Assembly: GCA_002869385.1 (NCBI GenBank)
Contig: PKTB01000004.1
Location: forward strand, 373,770 to 437,769
Source: Marinilabiliales bacterium
GTDB taxonomy: Bacteria; Bacteroidota; Bacteroidia; Bacteroidales; ML635J-15
Direction of reading: 5' to 3'
DNA length: 64,000 bases
The position numbers and the translations under genes were made by a program. A model generated the notes under the pieces. It saw only the letters and a list, made by a program, of their open reading frames with translations, was not told where the DNA came from and searched no databases. Below, one piece after another: positions 22,999 to 32,332 of the stretch; position 1 is the stretch's first letter; every line of letters starts with the position of its first letter.

Positions 22999-24177
22999 TC
23001 AAAAACTCCACCTTCCCCTCAAGAAAGCATAAGTTCCTTTTCCTCCTGCATCGACAGGGATATCACTATCAAAGAATTGTACATTTAAATCGAGCATAAA
23101 GTTATCAGCCATCCAGAATGAAACAGATGGTCCGGCAAAAACGAAATTGTTTTGTGGACTATACATACCGGCAAGAGCGACATTAATGATAGGAGATATG
23201 GGGTATGAAACAGAAGCAAAAGCTCCGAAACGTGATATCCACATATTTTTTGCGCTTAAATCAAGGGTATATAGTTCTGTTAAGCTAAATCCACCATTTT
23301 TTGGTGCAGAAGTATTAAAAAGTGCTTCGACTTGCACCATTACTGCGTTTTTAAACACGTAATCATAGCCAATAGAAGCAGTTATTACACCAGTAGTATC
23401 AGTTAGTTTATAAACCGGATGAAAATAGCTTGCTTCGCCTCTAAAACCACCCATAAAAAGATTTCCGGCAAAACCAGCACCAAGAACAATGTCATCAGAC
23501 CTATAAAGTCCTGATAAAACCTGAAAGTCGAAATTGAACTTGTTAAAAGAATAAAGTGCTGCTGCTGTAATACTTGTATCATTATTTATCGAAGCTGCTA
23601 AGTCAATTCGAGACGCGTAATTAAGGTTGTATTGAACACGCAAAGCATCGCTACCAGGTTTTTCTTCATAATCGAAATCAAAATAAGAGTATGTATTAAA
23701 GAGGTCGTTTGCGTTCCATACAAACGTCTGACCCCAGTTAATGCGATGACGTCCGGCTGTAATGTTCCATTTACCTTTTTGGACATCTATGTATACACGG
23801 TCAATTGAAGTATTGAAGAAGAATGATTTTTTTTCAAGATAATTCAATGACAGGTCAAAAAACCCTGCATCAGCATCCATCATATCGAAATACATATCGC
23901 CTATATTTGCTGCTGTCAATGAGCTTATTTGTTGTCAATAGAAAAATCTATTTCGTGCACTAAGTTTTAAGTTAATTCCTTTTTTTAAATAAAATGAAAA
24001 ATCAAGCCTGTTGTGAACCAGATTGTCACTCATCCAATAATTATTTACATCAGTAAACGAATTTGTCTGCATGTATTTAATATATCCATCCAATTCGATC
24101 GAATTTTTGTCAGATTGAGCAAAACTCGATACTGAAATCAGCAAACTAATTAAAGATATGAGAAGGTTTTTATTCAT
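22999..24177 (-). pseudogene. Outer-membrane beta-barrel protein with in-frame TGA (23935-23937)
   Basis: ORFs 23935..24177 and 22999..23919 share a frame: LKLSARNRFFY*QQISSLTAANIGDMYFDMMDADAGFFDLSL...RHRINWGQTFVWNANDLFNTY. Ends in aromatic F. Confidence 0.75.
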
Positions 24178-24197
24178 ATTCTAAATAAATGATATTA

Positions 24198-24245
24198 TAA
24201 CTTCGGTCTTCGGACCTTCGGTTCCTGAGCGGAGTCGAAGGACCA
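24198..24245. repeat. Intergenic palindromic repeat containing TTCCTGAGCGGAGTCGAAGGACC
   Basis: CTTCGGTCTTCGGACCTTCGGTTCCTGAGCGGAGTCGAAGGACC; resembles intergenic palindromes I recall from many Bacteroidota genomes. Confidence 0.6.
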
Positions 24246-24258
24246 GTCACCTAACATT

Positions 24259-24942
24259 TTACACTTTCACATCACTTTTTATCTTACCATCATCAATGGT
24301 AATAATCCTACGGGCTTTATCAACAACTCTTTGATCGTGAGTAGAGAAAATGAATGTAATATTTTCTTTTTGATTAAGCTCTTGCATAATATCCAGAAGA
24401 TTTGTTGTTGAAGCAGAATCCAAGTTTGCCGTTGGTTCATCAGCAAGAATAAACTTAGGCTTTGATGCTAATGCTCTTGCAACTGCTACTCTTTGTTGTT
24501 GTCCACCTGAGAGTTTTGAAGGACGGCTGTTAATTCTTTCTCCGAGGCCGACAGCTTTTAACATTTCGATGGCTCTTTCTTCACGCTCTTTTTTATTACG
24601 CTTTTGTAATTGCATTATAAACTCAACATTTTCTTTAGCAGTTAAAACCGGAATCAGGTTATATGCCTGAAAAACAAATCCGATATTTTTTAACATAAAG
24701 TCAATAACTTGTTTTGAGCTTAGTCCGCCTACATTCACACCATCAATATAAACTTCTCCACTTGTTGGTTTGTCAAGTCCGCCAAGCATATTGAGAAATG
24801 TAGTTTTACCCGATCCTGAAGGACCAACAATTGCAGTAAATTCTCCTTGTTCAAAACTTAGATCAATACCATTGACTGCATGTACAGGAATCTCAGATTC
24901 TGTGTACGTTTTGTGTAAATTTTTGATTTCGATAATGTTCAT
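24259..24942 (-). CDS. ABC transporter ATP-binding protein (LolD/MacB type)
   Basis: Walker A GPSGSGKT, LSGGQQQRVAVARAL signature, Walker B FILADEPT. Confidence 0.92.
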   Translation of the reverse strand: MNIIEIKNLHKTYTESEIPVHAVNGIDLSFEQGEFTAIVGPSGSGKTTFLNMLGGLDKPTSGEVYIDGVNVGGLSSKQVIDFMLKNIGFVFQAYNLIPVLTAKENVEFIMQLQKRNKKEREERAIEMLKAVGLGERINSRPSKLSGGQQQRVAVARALASKPKFILADEPTANLDSASTTNLLDIMQELNQKENITFIFSTHDQRVVDKARRIITIDDGKIKSDVKV

Positions 24943-24960
24943 TTCTTTAATTATTTATTA

Positions 24961-24996
24961 AGTACTTAAAGTATTTAGAGTACTTGAAGTACTTAT
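24961..24996. repeat. AGTACTT-word repeat island, left flank of four-helix-bundle gene
   Basis: AGTACTTAAAGTATTTAGAGTACTTGAAGTACTTAT; inverted relative to 25367..25416. Confidence 0.8.
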
Positions 24997-25000
24997 AGTT

Positions 25001-25360
25001 TTACATATTTATTTTTGTTTTAATTGACGTGAAAATAGCTAATAGTTCATTTGCTTCAATTATCAAACTTGCAACCTCATCAGAATTCATCCAAGATGTT
25101 TGCTCTATTAACTCTAACCAATATCCTGTTTCGGAAGCCTCACCGGCACTAATAGATATTTTATTTTTAAAGTCTGCCTTACTTCTTGAATTGTTTGCTT
25201 CTCTATAGTTAGCTCCGACACTTGTTCCTGATTTTGCTAATTTATACCTGATTACTTTTGCCTCAGGAGTGTCTGGCAACTTTGTAGTAAGTTTTATTAT
25301 ATTCAAAGCAAAATCCTTTGTCCTTTTTTCAAGTTGTATTGCAAATTTTTTATTATTCAT
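25001..25360 (-). CDS. Four-helix-bundle protein (S23/23S rRNA intervening-sequence-protein-like)
   Basis: RTKDFALNIIKLTTKLPDTPEAKVIRYKLAKSGTSVGANYREANNSRSKADFKNKISISAGEASETGYWLELI is diagnostic for the family. Confidence 0.88.
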   Translation of the reverse strand: MNNKKFAIQLEKRTKDFALNIIKLTTKLPDTPEAKVIRYKLAKSGTSVGANYREANNSRSKADFKNKISISAGEASETGYWLELIEQTSWMNSDEVASLIIEANELLAIFTSIKTKINM

Positions 25361-25366
25361 ATTATT

Positions 25367-25416
25367 TAACTTTAAGTACTCTAAACTTTAAATACTTTAA
25401 GTACTCTAAGTACTTT
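25367..25416. repeat. AGTACTT-word repeat island, right flank of four-helix-bundle gene
   Basis: TTAACTTTAAGTACTCTAAACTTTAAATACTTTAAGTACTCTAAGTACTTTT. Its reverse complement contains AGTACTTAAAGTATTTA, identical to the left flank. Confidence 0.8.
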
Positions 25417-26637
25417 TTACTCCGTCCTCAACACCTCTGCAGGATTCATTTTAATTGCCCTTCTAATTGGGAATATTGCTGCAAATAGAGCAGTTATCAC
25501 AGTTAAAATTGTAACCTGAATAAAGAATTCGGTATTTAATACGGGATATAACATTGAGCTATAACCTAATTCTTCGAAAGCTTCGGCGTACATATTTAGG
25601 TTTATTCCTCTTTCTGCAAAGAAACTAATCAAAACGTATGAAAACCCCATACCTACAATTGTTCCTGTAACTGTTAGGAAAATCGTTTCCCAGGTGATCA
25701 TACGCCTAATTTTTCGACGGTTCATACCAACAGCCATAAGCATACCAAGTTCTTTTTTACGCTCAAGAATTGCCATTAACATTGTGTTGATTATACCAAA
25801 TGCAAGAGCCATAAGGATGATAAAAACCAGAATTGTTCCAAACTGTCCCATCATATCTGTAATCATTGCTAAATCAGGGCTTAGCTCTTTCCAGTTTTGA
25901 ACTAAGATTTTGTCACCGGCGATTTCTTTTATCTCGTCCGTTACTTCCATAAGGCGTTCATTATCATCAATTAAGACAGCTATTTCGTGTGCAGATGACA
26001 TATCATCAAGAGTAATTTCAGCTAAGTCTGATTTACGCACAAAAACCTGCATTTAATCGTACATATTATTGCTTGTTTTGTAAATTCCGCATACTCTAAA
26101 GGTTCCGCCTGTAATTGTTCCGGTATTATCCTGGAAGGTCAGAACTACTTTTGATCTAATGTCAAGATTTAACTTCTCTGCAAATTTTTCACCGACAAAA
26201 ATCTGATTTGATTTATCTTCGGCAAAATAATCACCTTTGGTAAGCTTGGTATTTAAATCCGAAACTTTAATTTCCTTGTCAGGTTCAATTCCATTAATGA
26301 TTATTCCCGTTCCGGTTTCTGCAGAACTTGCCATTGCATTTATCTTTAGGCGAGAGCAAACATTAACTCCATCTATCTTGCTAATTTGTGTTTCAAGTTC
26401 ATCAGCATTTTCGATAATAAATTCCTGATCTTGGTTTAAGACAAAATCAGGATTGTGCAATTGAATATGTGCAACTTCAGTCGCAATGGCTGTTTCAACT
26501 CGTGAATCCATCATTCCAAACATAATTGCTGAAGCAAAAATTCCTCCTGTCATACCAATACAAACAGCAGCAATAACTACTAAACTTCTGGTTTTACTCC
26601 TCCAGATGTTACGCCATGCTATCTTAATAAGTTACAT
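25417..26637 (-). pseudogene. FtsX-family ABC transporter permease (third paralog); in-frame TAA at codon 2 (26632-26634) and at 26053-26055
   Basis: Continuous frame of 407 codons: M*LIKIAWRNIWRSKTRSLVVIAAVCIGMTGGIFAS...IYKTSNNMYD*MQVFVRKSDLAEI...INTMLMAILERKKELGMLMAVGM. Homologous to the two neighbouring permeases. Confidence 0.88.
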
Positions 26638-26681
26638 AAATTATAATTTTACTGGTTATTTATTTCAAATCTGTTTAATTC

Positions 26682-26720
26682 TTAACTTTAAGTTCTCCAA
26701 GTACTTTAAATACTTCTTAA
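26682..26720. repeat. Additional AGTACTT-word repeat island between permease genes
   Basis: TTAACTTTAAGTTCTCCAAGTACTTTAAATACTTCTTAA, similar to 25367..25416; no gene inside. Confidence 0.65.
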
Positions 26721-26723
26721 TTT

Positions 26724-27941
26724 CTACTTCCTTAAAGCTTTTATTACATTCATTTTTCTGACACTAATTATCGGATATATAATTGCAATGATTGTTATTA
26801 TCAATACTATTAATGGTTCCCAGATATATGTTTTAAGATTCCATGATATTGGCATAACCGGATCGTAACCGTATGATGCATAAGTTGTCGCAAGGTCTCC
26901 GGTAAGTTGAATTGGGTTTAAATAAAAGTAGTACATCATAGGAAAGCTGGCAATACTTGCAGCAATAATTCCAACAATTGAAATAAAAATCATTTCCATA
27001 CTTACCATTCTTGAAATTTTAGTTTTTTGCATCCCTACAGAAACCATAACACCGAATTCTCTTCGTCTTTCGGCAATCATCATCAAAGCTGTTCCAAATA
27101 TTCCAAAACCAATAACAATGTATAGAATAAAAAGCATGATTTTACCACTTTTGGCATCAGATTCAATCATTTGAACAAGTTCAGGCATTTCTTCTTCCCA
27201 GGTAAAAGCTTCATATTGATCAGGTAAATTTTCTTTAATGATTGATGCGGTACTATTAAAATCACCATTATCATCTAACCTTACAACAAGGCTTGTGATT
27301 CTGCCATACATATTAAAAAGCTCTTGTGCTTGACCAATTTCCATATATGCCATTCCAGAGTTTAATTGAGGGTCGGGAAGACTTATAATCCCAACAACAG
27401 GATAAAGCCCCACAGCACTTACACCCTGATAACCTTGGCCAATAAAAGCAATAGAGTCTCCTATTGTTGCACCTAAGTACTCTGCATATTTTTCTGTTAT
27501 TAATAGACCACAATTTTTTGTGCTCGGAAACTCACCTTTAATTAGTCTGTTTCTCAAACCCTGTTTGCTGAATTCATACTCCGGATTAACTCCAATAACA
27601 ACTATACCTTTGGTTTTATCTCCATATGCAGATAATGTAAAAGTTTCTAGTCGAGTGTGAAGTTCGGTAACATTTTCAGTGTTTAAAAGATCGTTTTGAA
27701 GCTCTTCTGTATATTCCATTGAATTTATCAATGTGCGATTTTCTGTAAAACCTTTTTGATGAACTTGTATATAGCCATAAAAATCTTCAACTGAAGTTTT
27801 AATCATATAGTCATAAGTTCCATGTTGCATACCTACAATAAAAATGGACAGTGTTAATGCAAAAAACACAGATCCAGCAGTAATAAGAGTTCTTTTCTTA
27901 TTCCTCCAGATATTTCGCCAAGCCAGTTTTAATAATTCCAT
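26724..27941 (-). CDS. FtsX-family ABC transporter permease (second paralog, intact)
   Basis: MELLKLAWRNIWRNKKRTLITAGSVFFAL; C-terminal permease TM segments. Confidence 0.88.
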   Translation of the reverse strand: MELLKLAWRNIWRNKKRTLITAGSVFFALTLSIFIVGMQHGTYDYMIKTSVEDFYGYIQVHQKGFTENRTLINSMEYTEELQNDLLNTENVTELHTRLETFTLSAYGDKTKGIVVIGVNPEYEFSKQGLRNRLIKGEFPSTKNCGLLITEKYAEYLGATIGDSIAFIGQGYQGVSAVGLYPVVGIISLPDPQLNSGMAYMEIGQAQELFNMYGRITSLVVRLDDNGDFNSTASIIKENLPDQYEAFTWEEEMPELVQMIESDAKSGKIMLFILYIVIGFGIFGTALMMIAERRREFGVMVSVGMQKTKISRMVSMEMIFISIVGIIAASIASFPMMYYFYLNPIQLTGDLATTYASYGYDPVMPISWNLKTYIWEPLIVLIITIIAIIYPIISVRKMNVIKALRK

Positions 27942-28038
27942 AAATAAATTTTTGAAAAAAAATTAAATTTCAAAACACAAATTTCAAAATCATAGAGATT
28001 TGTATATTGATATTTGGTTTTTGTTAATTAAGTATTTT

Positions 28039-29256
28039 CTACTTCTTCATAGCTTTCATAAGGTTTAACTTTCTAATCGTATATAATGGATAGGCAATTG
28101 CAAAAAATGTTATTACTATAATCATAATAGGTTGTGGCAGGTAATAAGATATATCCCAGGCAATAGGCATTATAGGATCCATACCAAGGTTTGCATATTG
28201 TTCTGCCATTTCTCCCGAAAGTGTTGGTGGATTTAAGTGCAAAGCCAGCATTATAGGAAAGCTTACAACAATTGATGCTGCAATTCCTAATAATGTAATA
28301 TAAATCATTTCAATTGCAACAATAATTAGAATTTTCGTTTTGCGCATACCAACAGCAATCATTATTGCAAACTCTTTAGTTCTTTCAGCTATCATCATAA
28401 GCGCTGTTCCGAAAATACCAAAACCCACTACAATGTAAAGAATCATCATTATGATATAACCACTATTTGCTTTTGATTCAATTAATTGTGCTACTTCTGG
28501 ATGATCTTGTTCCCAGGTTAAAATTTCATATTCTTCAGGAAGATTTGAACTAAGTTCGTTAGTCGTTTCAGCAAAAATTTTGTTATTATTTAAGCGAATA
28601 ACCAGACTAGTTAAACGATTATCCAAATTGAACAATTCTTGAGCCTCTTTTAACTCCATAAATGCAAAACCGGAGTTTAGTTGTGGATTTGGAAATTTAA
28701 TGATACCTTTAATTTCATATAAACCAACAGCAGAAACCCCATGGTAACCCTGACCAATAAATGCTATTGAGTCGCCAACTTCTGCACCCATATATTCAGC
28801 ATATTTTTATGTAACAACTAATCCACCACTTTCAGATGTAGGGAATTCTCCTGCAATTAATCTTTTTTTAATCCCTTCCTTTGCAAATTCTTGCTCAGGA
28901 ATAACAGCCATAATTGGAATTCCTTTAGTTTTTTCTCCAAAAGCACTTAAACTAAAAGTTTCAACTCTAGGATGTAAGTCTTTAACATTTTCATTAGATA
29001 GTAAGTATTCTTCTAAGTCATTAGAATATTCAAATGTGTTTAGGAGAGATTTGTCTTCGGTATAACCTTTTTTATGAATTTGCACATAGCCATAAAAATC
29101 TTCAACTGATATTTTTACAAGATTGTTAAAAACCCCTTTTTGAAATCCTACCATTATTATCGACATCAGAAGTGCAAAAAAGACAGATCCTGCAGTTATT
29201 AATGTCCTTTTTTTGTTCCTCCAGATATTCCGCCAGGCTATTTTGAAGTAGTTCAT
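28039..29256 (-). pseudogene. FtsX-family ABC transporter permease (first paralog); in-frame TAA (28807-28809)
   Basis: GGLVVT*KYAEYMGAEVGDSIAFIGQGYHGVSAVGLY aligns to CGLLITEKYAEYLGATIGDSIAFIGQGYQGVSAVGLY of the intact paralog. Confidence 0.92.
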
Positions 29257-29276
29257 AATGGTCTTTATTTTTATTT

Positions 29277-29467
29277 CGGAGTGCCTAAAGTGAGCTAAAG
29301 TTAAATGGTTAAGAATTTTAGCTCAATATTTACTCCTTGTTTCATTTTTATCCTTTTCAAGTTCGGAGTGTCTAAAATGTGTTAAAGTTTGGAGTTGAAA
29401 TAGACAGGAATTCTTTTTTTAATGTTTTCAACTTTTAACTTTAGGCACTCGCAACTTTAGCTCACTT
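29277..29467. repeat. Gene-less GAGTGCCTAAAGTGAGCTAAAGTT repeat island
   Basis: CGGAGTGCCTAAAGTGAGCTAAAGTT (about 29277), degenerate direct copy CGGAGTGTCTAAAATGTGTTAAAGTT (about 29364), inverted copy AACTTTAGGCACTCGCAACTTTAGCTCACTTC (about 29436). Confidence 0.75.
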
Positions 29468-29474
29468 CACACTT

Positions 29475-30224
29475 CTACCTTACCTTTTTCATGTTCTGTT
29501 GTGTAAATAAACTTTCATCAACATCGTAATCGAATTTAATATCCGACATTATCAAAATTGTTTTATTACCAGGTTTATCTGCAGGTATAGTTGTGAAAAC
29601 AGTCGGTATGTTTTTCCCGTCCATTGTTTTAAAATCTTTTGCAGTTTCTGTTTTCGTCAGATAATCATCTTCATCATAATACTCTGACTTGACAATATCA
29701 TTTGTGTCTTTTGTAATCCATAACAGAAGTTTTCCCCAAACAACATTTGCATTTTCAAGAGGAATTAGTTCTAGTTTGTAGCATTCTTTTCCGTCTATAT
29801 TTTCGCTTCCAATGATTTTATGAGTATATGCATCTACAATTGAAGACTGATTGATTAAATCATCATTTGTAAAATCACTACCCATCCATGATTGCATCAT
29901 CATTGAAGGTGGAAGCTTAATCATTCTGTTTATTGTTGGTTGCCAACTCCACATTTCCTTGTCTCTTTTCATTGAAACTTGCCCCTTTTCTTTTGCAGGT
30001 GCAGTTATGTATACCATAGAGTATTCCGTTCCTAAAGACCAGGCTTTCATTGAAATACTTCTTTCATAAGTTGGCCTGACAATTTTCATTGTCATTTCTG
30101 TATAACTCGACTTTCCATTATTTCTTTCGTAAGCAGTTTTTACAATTTGTTTTGCATCCTGAGCAAAAACAAATATGCTACTTAATACAAATAACGTAAT
30201 AAGACTTAGTTTTAGAGTTTTCAT
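29475..30224 (-). CDS. Outer membrane lipoprotein-sorting (LolA-like) protein
   Basis: Signal peptide; KGQVSMKRDKEMWSWQPTINRMIKLPPSMMMQSWMGSDFTNDDL motif of this family. Confidence 0.85.
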   Translation of the reverse strand: MKTLKLSLITLFVLSSIFVFAQDAKQIVKTAYERNNGKSSYTEMTMKIVRPTYERSISMKAWSLGTEYSMVYITAPAKEKGQVSMKRDKEMWSWQPTINRMIKLPPSMMMQSWMGSDFTNDDLINQSSIVDAYTHKIIGSENIDGKECYKLELIPLENANVVWGKLLLWITKDTNDIVKSEYYDEDDYLTKTETAKDFKTMDGKNIPTVFTTIPADKPGNKTILIMSDIKFDYDVDESLFTQQNMKKVR

Positions 30225-30242
30225 AATTGTAGTTTTATAAGT

Positions 30243-30848
30243 TTATTTATTCTGCATCTTTTCTTTTACAATTAAACTAATAAGTTTAGCTTTAAAATCA
30301 TCAATCATTTGTTGATTGAACATTTCCGGAGCAAAAACATACTGCATTGAAAAACCTTTGAATAAAGATGAAAATAATAGCATTTCAACTTGTGGATTTT
30401 CGAATCTTTCCATGAAGTACTTAGCAATTAGTTGATTGTTTTTTAATGTCTTTTAAGATTTTGATTGTTCTGTCAAGTATTCAAGAACATCTTTTTGCAT
30501 TGTAATTTGATAATAAAGCTTCCAATGTTCTCTTTTTTCATTAAGTGAGTCAAACATTAAAGTGAAAAAGTCTTCCATTTCCTGTGTAGTAATTTCATCA
30601 TCATGGTCAGGATTCATCATGTCCATAATTTCCGTGCTTATTTCATCTACAATAGCAAAAAGTAAAGCTTCTTTACTTTCAAAATAATTGTACATTAATC
30701 CTTTAGAAATACCGGCTTCTTTTGCTATTTTACTAATTGAAGTAGCATGAAAACCTGAATCTGAAAATAGATTTAATGCAGTATCAAGAATTTGCTTTCT
30801 TTTAATCTCTCTGATTTCTTGATTTTGTTTTGTAGTTCTATGTGACAT
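30243..30848 (-). pseudogene. TetR/AcrR family regulator with in-frame TAA (30453-30455)
   Basis: HTH ILDTALNLFSDSGFHATSISKIAKEAGISKGLMYNYFESKEALLFAI. The frame continues past TAA as KTLKNNQLIAKYFMERFENPQVEMLLFSSLFKGFSMQYVFAPEMFNQQMIDDFKAKLISLIVKEKMQNK*. Confidence 0.85.
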
Positions 30849-31041
30849 GAAACACTGTTTTTGACTGAACGTTTGGTCAAAGATAATGCATCAAAAATGA
30901 AAATGCAAGTTTTTTTAGAAATTTTTAACAAAATTAATTTTCACCTAGCTTTTTTGTGTGTTGGCGGATGAAAACTGTTAATATCTCTCAAATCACTTAT
31001 ATATAGTTGTTTATGATAGTATTTTTGAGAAAAAATAAATA

Positions 31042-31593
31042 ATGAAAATAGTAATTCTTAATGGTGAAAGCACAAACTCAAAGATGGGTTTTTCTGCTTA
31101 TATTGAAAATCTTTGTGAGGAACTCAATTACGAAAATGAAGTAAAAGTCCATAATCTTGCTGTTCAGAATTATTTATATTGTACTGGATGTTGGTCATGT
31201 TGGTGGAAAGACCCCGGAAAATGTGCTTTAAATGATAGACCTGATAATATCTTTCGTGATGTTATTAATTCGGATTTAGTAATTTTTGCCTCTCCTTTGA
31301 AATATGGTTTTACATCTGTAGAATTAAAAACAATTACTGATAGACTTATCGTTTTACTACATCCTTATATTGAATTTCGTTTTAAAGAGTCACATCATAA
31401 AAAGCGATATCCTAAATATCCAAATATTGGATTGTTGGTTTCAAAAGAAGAGGATACAGATAATGAAGACTTGCAGATAATCAAAGATATTTATGATCGA
31501 TTTGCAATTAATTTTCATTGTGAAAATAAGTTTTTATTAGTTAAAGAAGACCAGGATATTAAAAAGATTAGAGATGAAATTATTAATAATTAA
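31042..31593 (+). CDS. Flavodoxin-like NAD(P)H-dependent oxidoreductase
   Basis: ILNGES..SKMGFSAYIENLCEEL; YCTGCWSCWWKDPGKCALNDRPDNIFRDVINSDLVIFASPLKYGF. Confidence 0.75.
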   Translation: MKIVILNGESTNSKMGFSAYIENLCEELNYENEVKVHNLAVQNYLYCTGCWSCWWKDPGKCALNDRPDNIFRDVINSDLVIFASPLKYGFTSVELKTITDRLIVLLHPYIEFRFKESHHKKRYPKYPNIGLLVSKEEDTDNEDLQIIKDIYDRFAINFHCENKFLLVKEDQDIKKIRDEIINN

Positions 31594-32245
31594 TGGATCG
31601 CCCAGAGGTGTTAAAAGTAACTCTTTGATAATTGCAGAAAAGTTCAATGAAGGCTTTAAAGAGTCAGCAAAAACATCAGCAGATATTAGAACCTTAGCAA
31701 AGAAATCGGATTTAGGTAAAATTGAGAACACAATACTAGAGTATGATACAATTTTGATGATATTTCCATTATATACGGATTGTATGCCTGCAATTGTTTT
31801 AAACTTTCTAAATCTTGCAGGTGATAATAACTGGTTTGATTCAAAAAATGTTGGATACTTTGTACAATCAGGTTTTCCGGAAAGTAAACAATCGAAATCT
31901 CTGGTCAGATATTTAGAAAAATTCACTAAAAGAGTTGAAGCAAACTACATTGGCTCTATTATAAAAGGTGGAGTTGAGGGCATACAAATTATGCCACCAA
32001 GGATGACAAAAAAATTCTTCAAACGATTAGTAAGCTTAGGAAATTATTTTGCAGAGCATAAAAGTTTTGATAAAACAATTGTGAAAACGTTTTCTGAGCC
32101 ATATAAATTGAGTTATGGAAGAAGATTGTTTTTTAAATTAATGCAAAAATTAGGTTTTGCCAATTTTTATTGGAATATGAACCTTAAAAAGAATAATGCA
32201 ACTCAGTTGCGAGATCAAGCACCTTTTGCCACATTAGTGGATTAG
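31574..32245 (+). CDS. Flavodoxin-like NAD(P)H-dependent oxidoreductase, overlapping upstream gene by 20 bp
   Basis: MKLLIINGSPRGVKSNSLIIAEKF; DTILMIFPLYTDCMPAIVLNFL. Confidence 0.75.
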   Translation: MKLLIINGSPRGVKSNSLIIAEKFNEGFKESAKTSADIRTLAKKSDLGKIENTILEYDTILMIFPLYTDCMPAIVLNFLNLAGDNNWFDSKNVGYFVQSGFPESKQSKSLVRYLEKFTKRVEANYIGSIIKGGVEGIQIMPPRMTKKFFKRLVSLGNYFAEHKSFDKTIVKTFSEPYKLSYGRRLFFKLMQKLGFANFYWNMNLKKNNATQLRDQAPFATLVD

Positions 32246-32289
32246 CAAAATTAAATATATTGCTGCAAAACATGATAAATATTTTTTAT

Positions 32290-32297
32290 TACTTTTG
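32290..32297 (+). promoter_or_regulatory. Bacteroidota -7 box (TACTTTTG) upstream of tdh-like gene
   Basis: TAnnTTTG match 36 bp before ATG. Confidence 0.45.
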
Positions 32298-32332
32298 CGG
32301 GAAATCGTAGATTTGTAATAAATAAATATTCC

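Noticed and set aside
25001-25360. Diversity-generating retroelement (Avd is in the same fold)
   Set aside because: No reverse transcriptase and no template/variable repeat pair were seen near either four-helix-bundle gene.
24961-25416. CRISPR array
   Set aside because: The repeats are short, degenerate and without regular unique spacers, and no Cas genes are nearby.
31537-31926. 129-aa minus-strand ORF
   Set aside because: Antisense to the second flavodoxin-like gene; no domain recognised.
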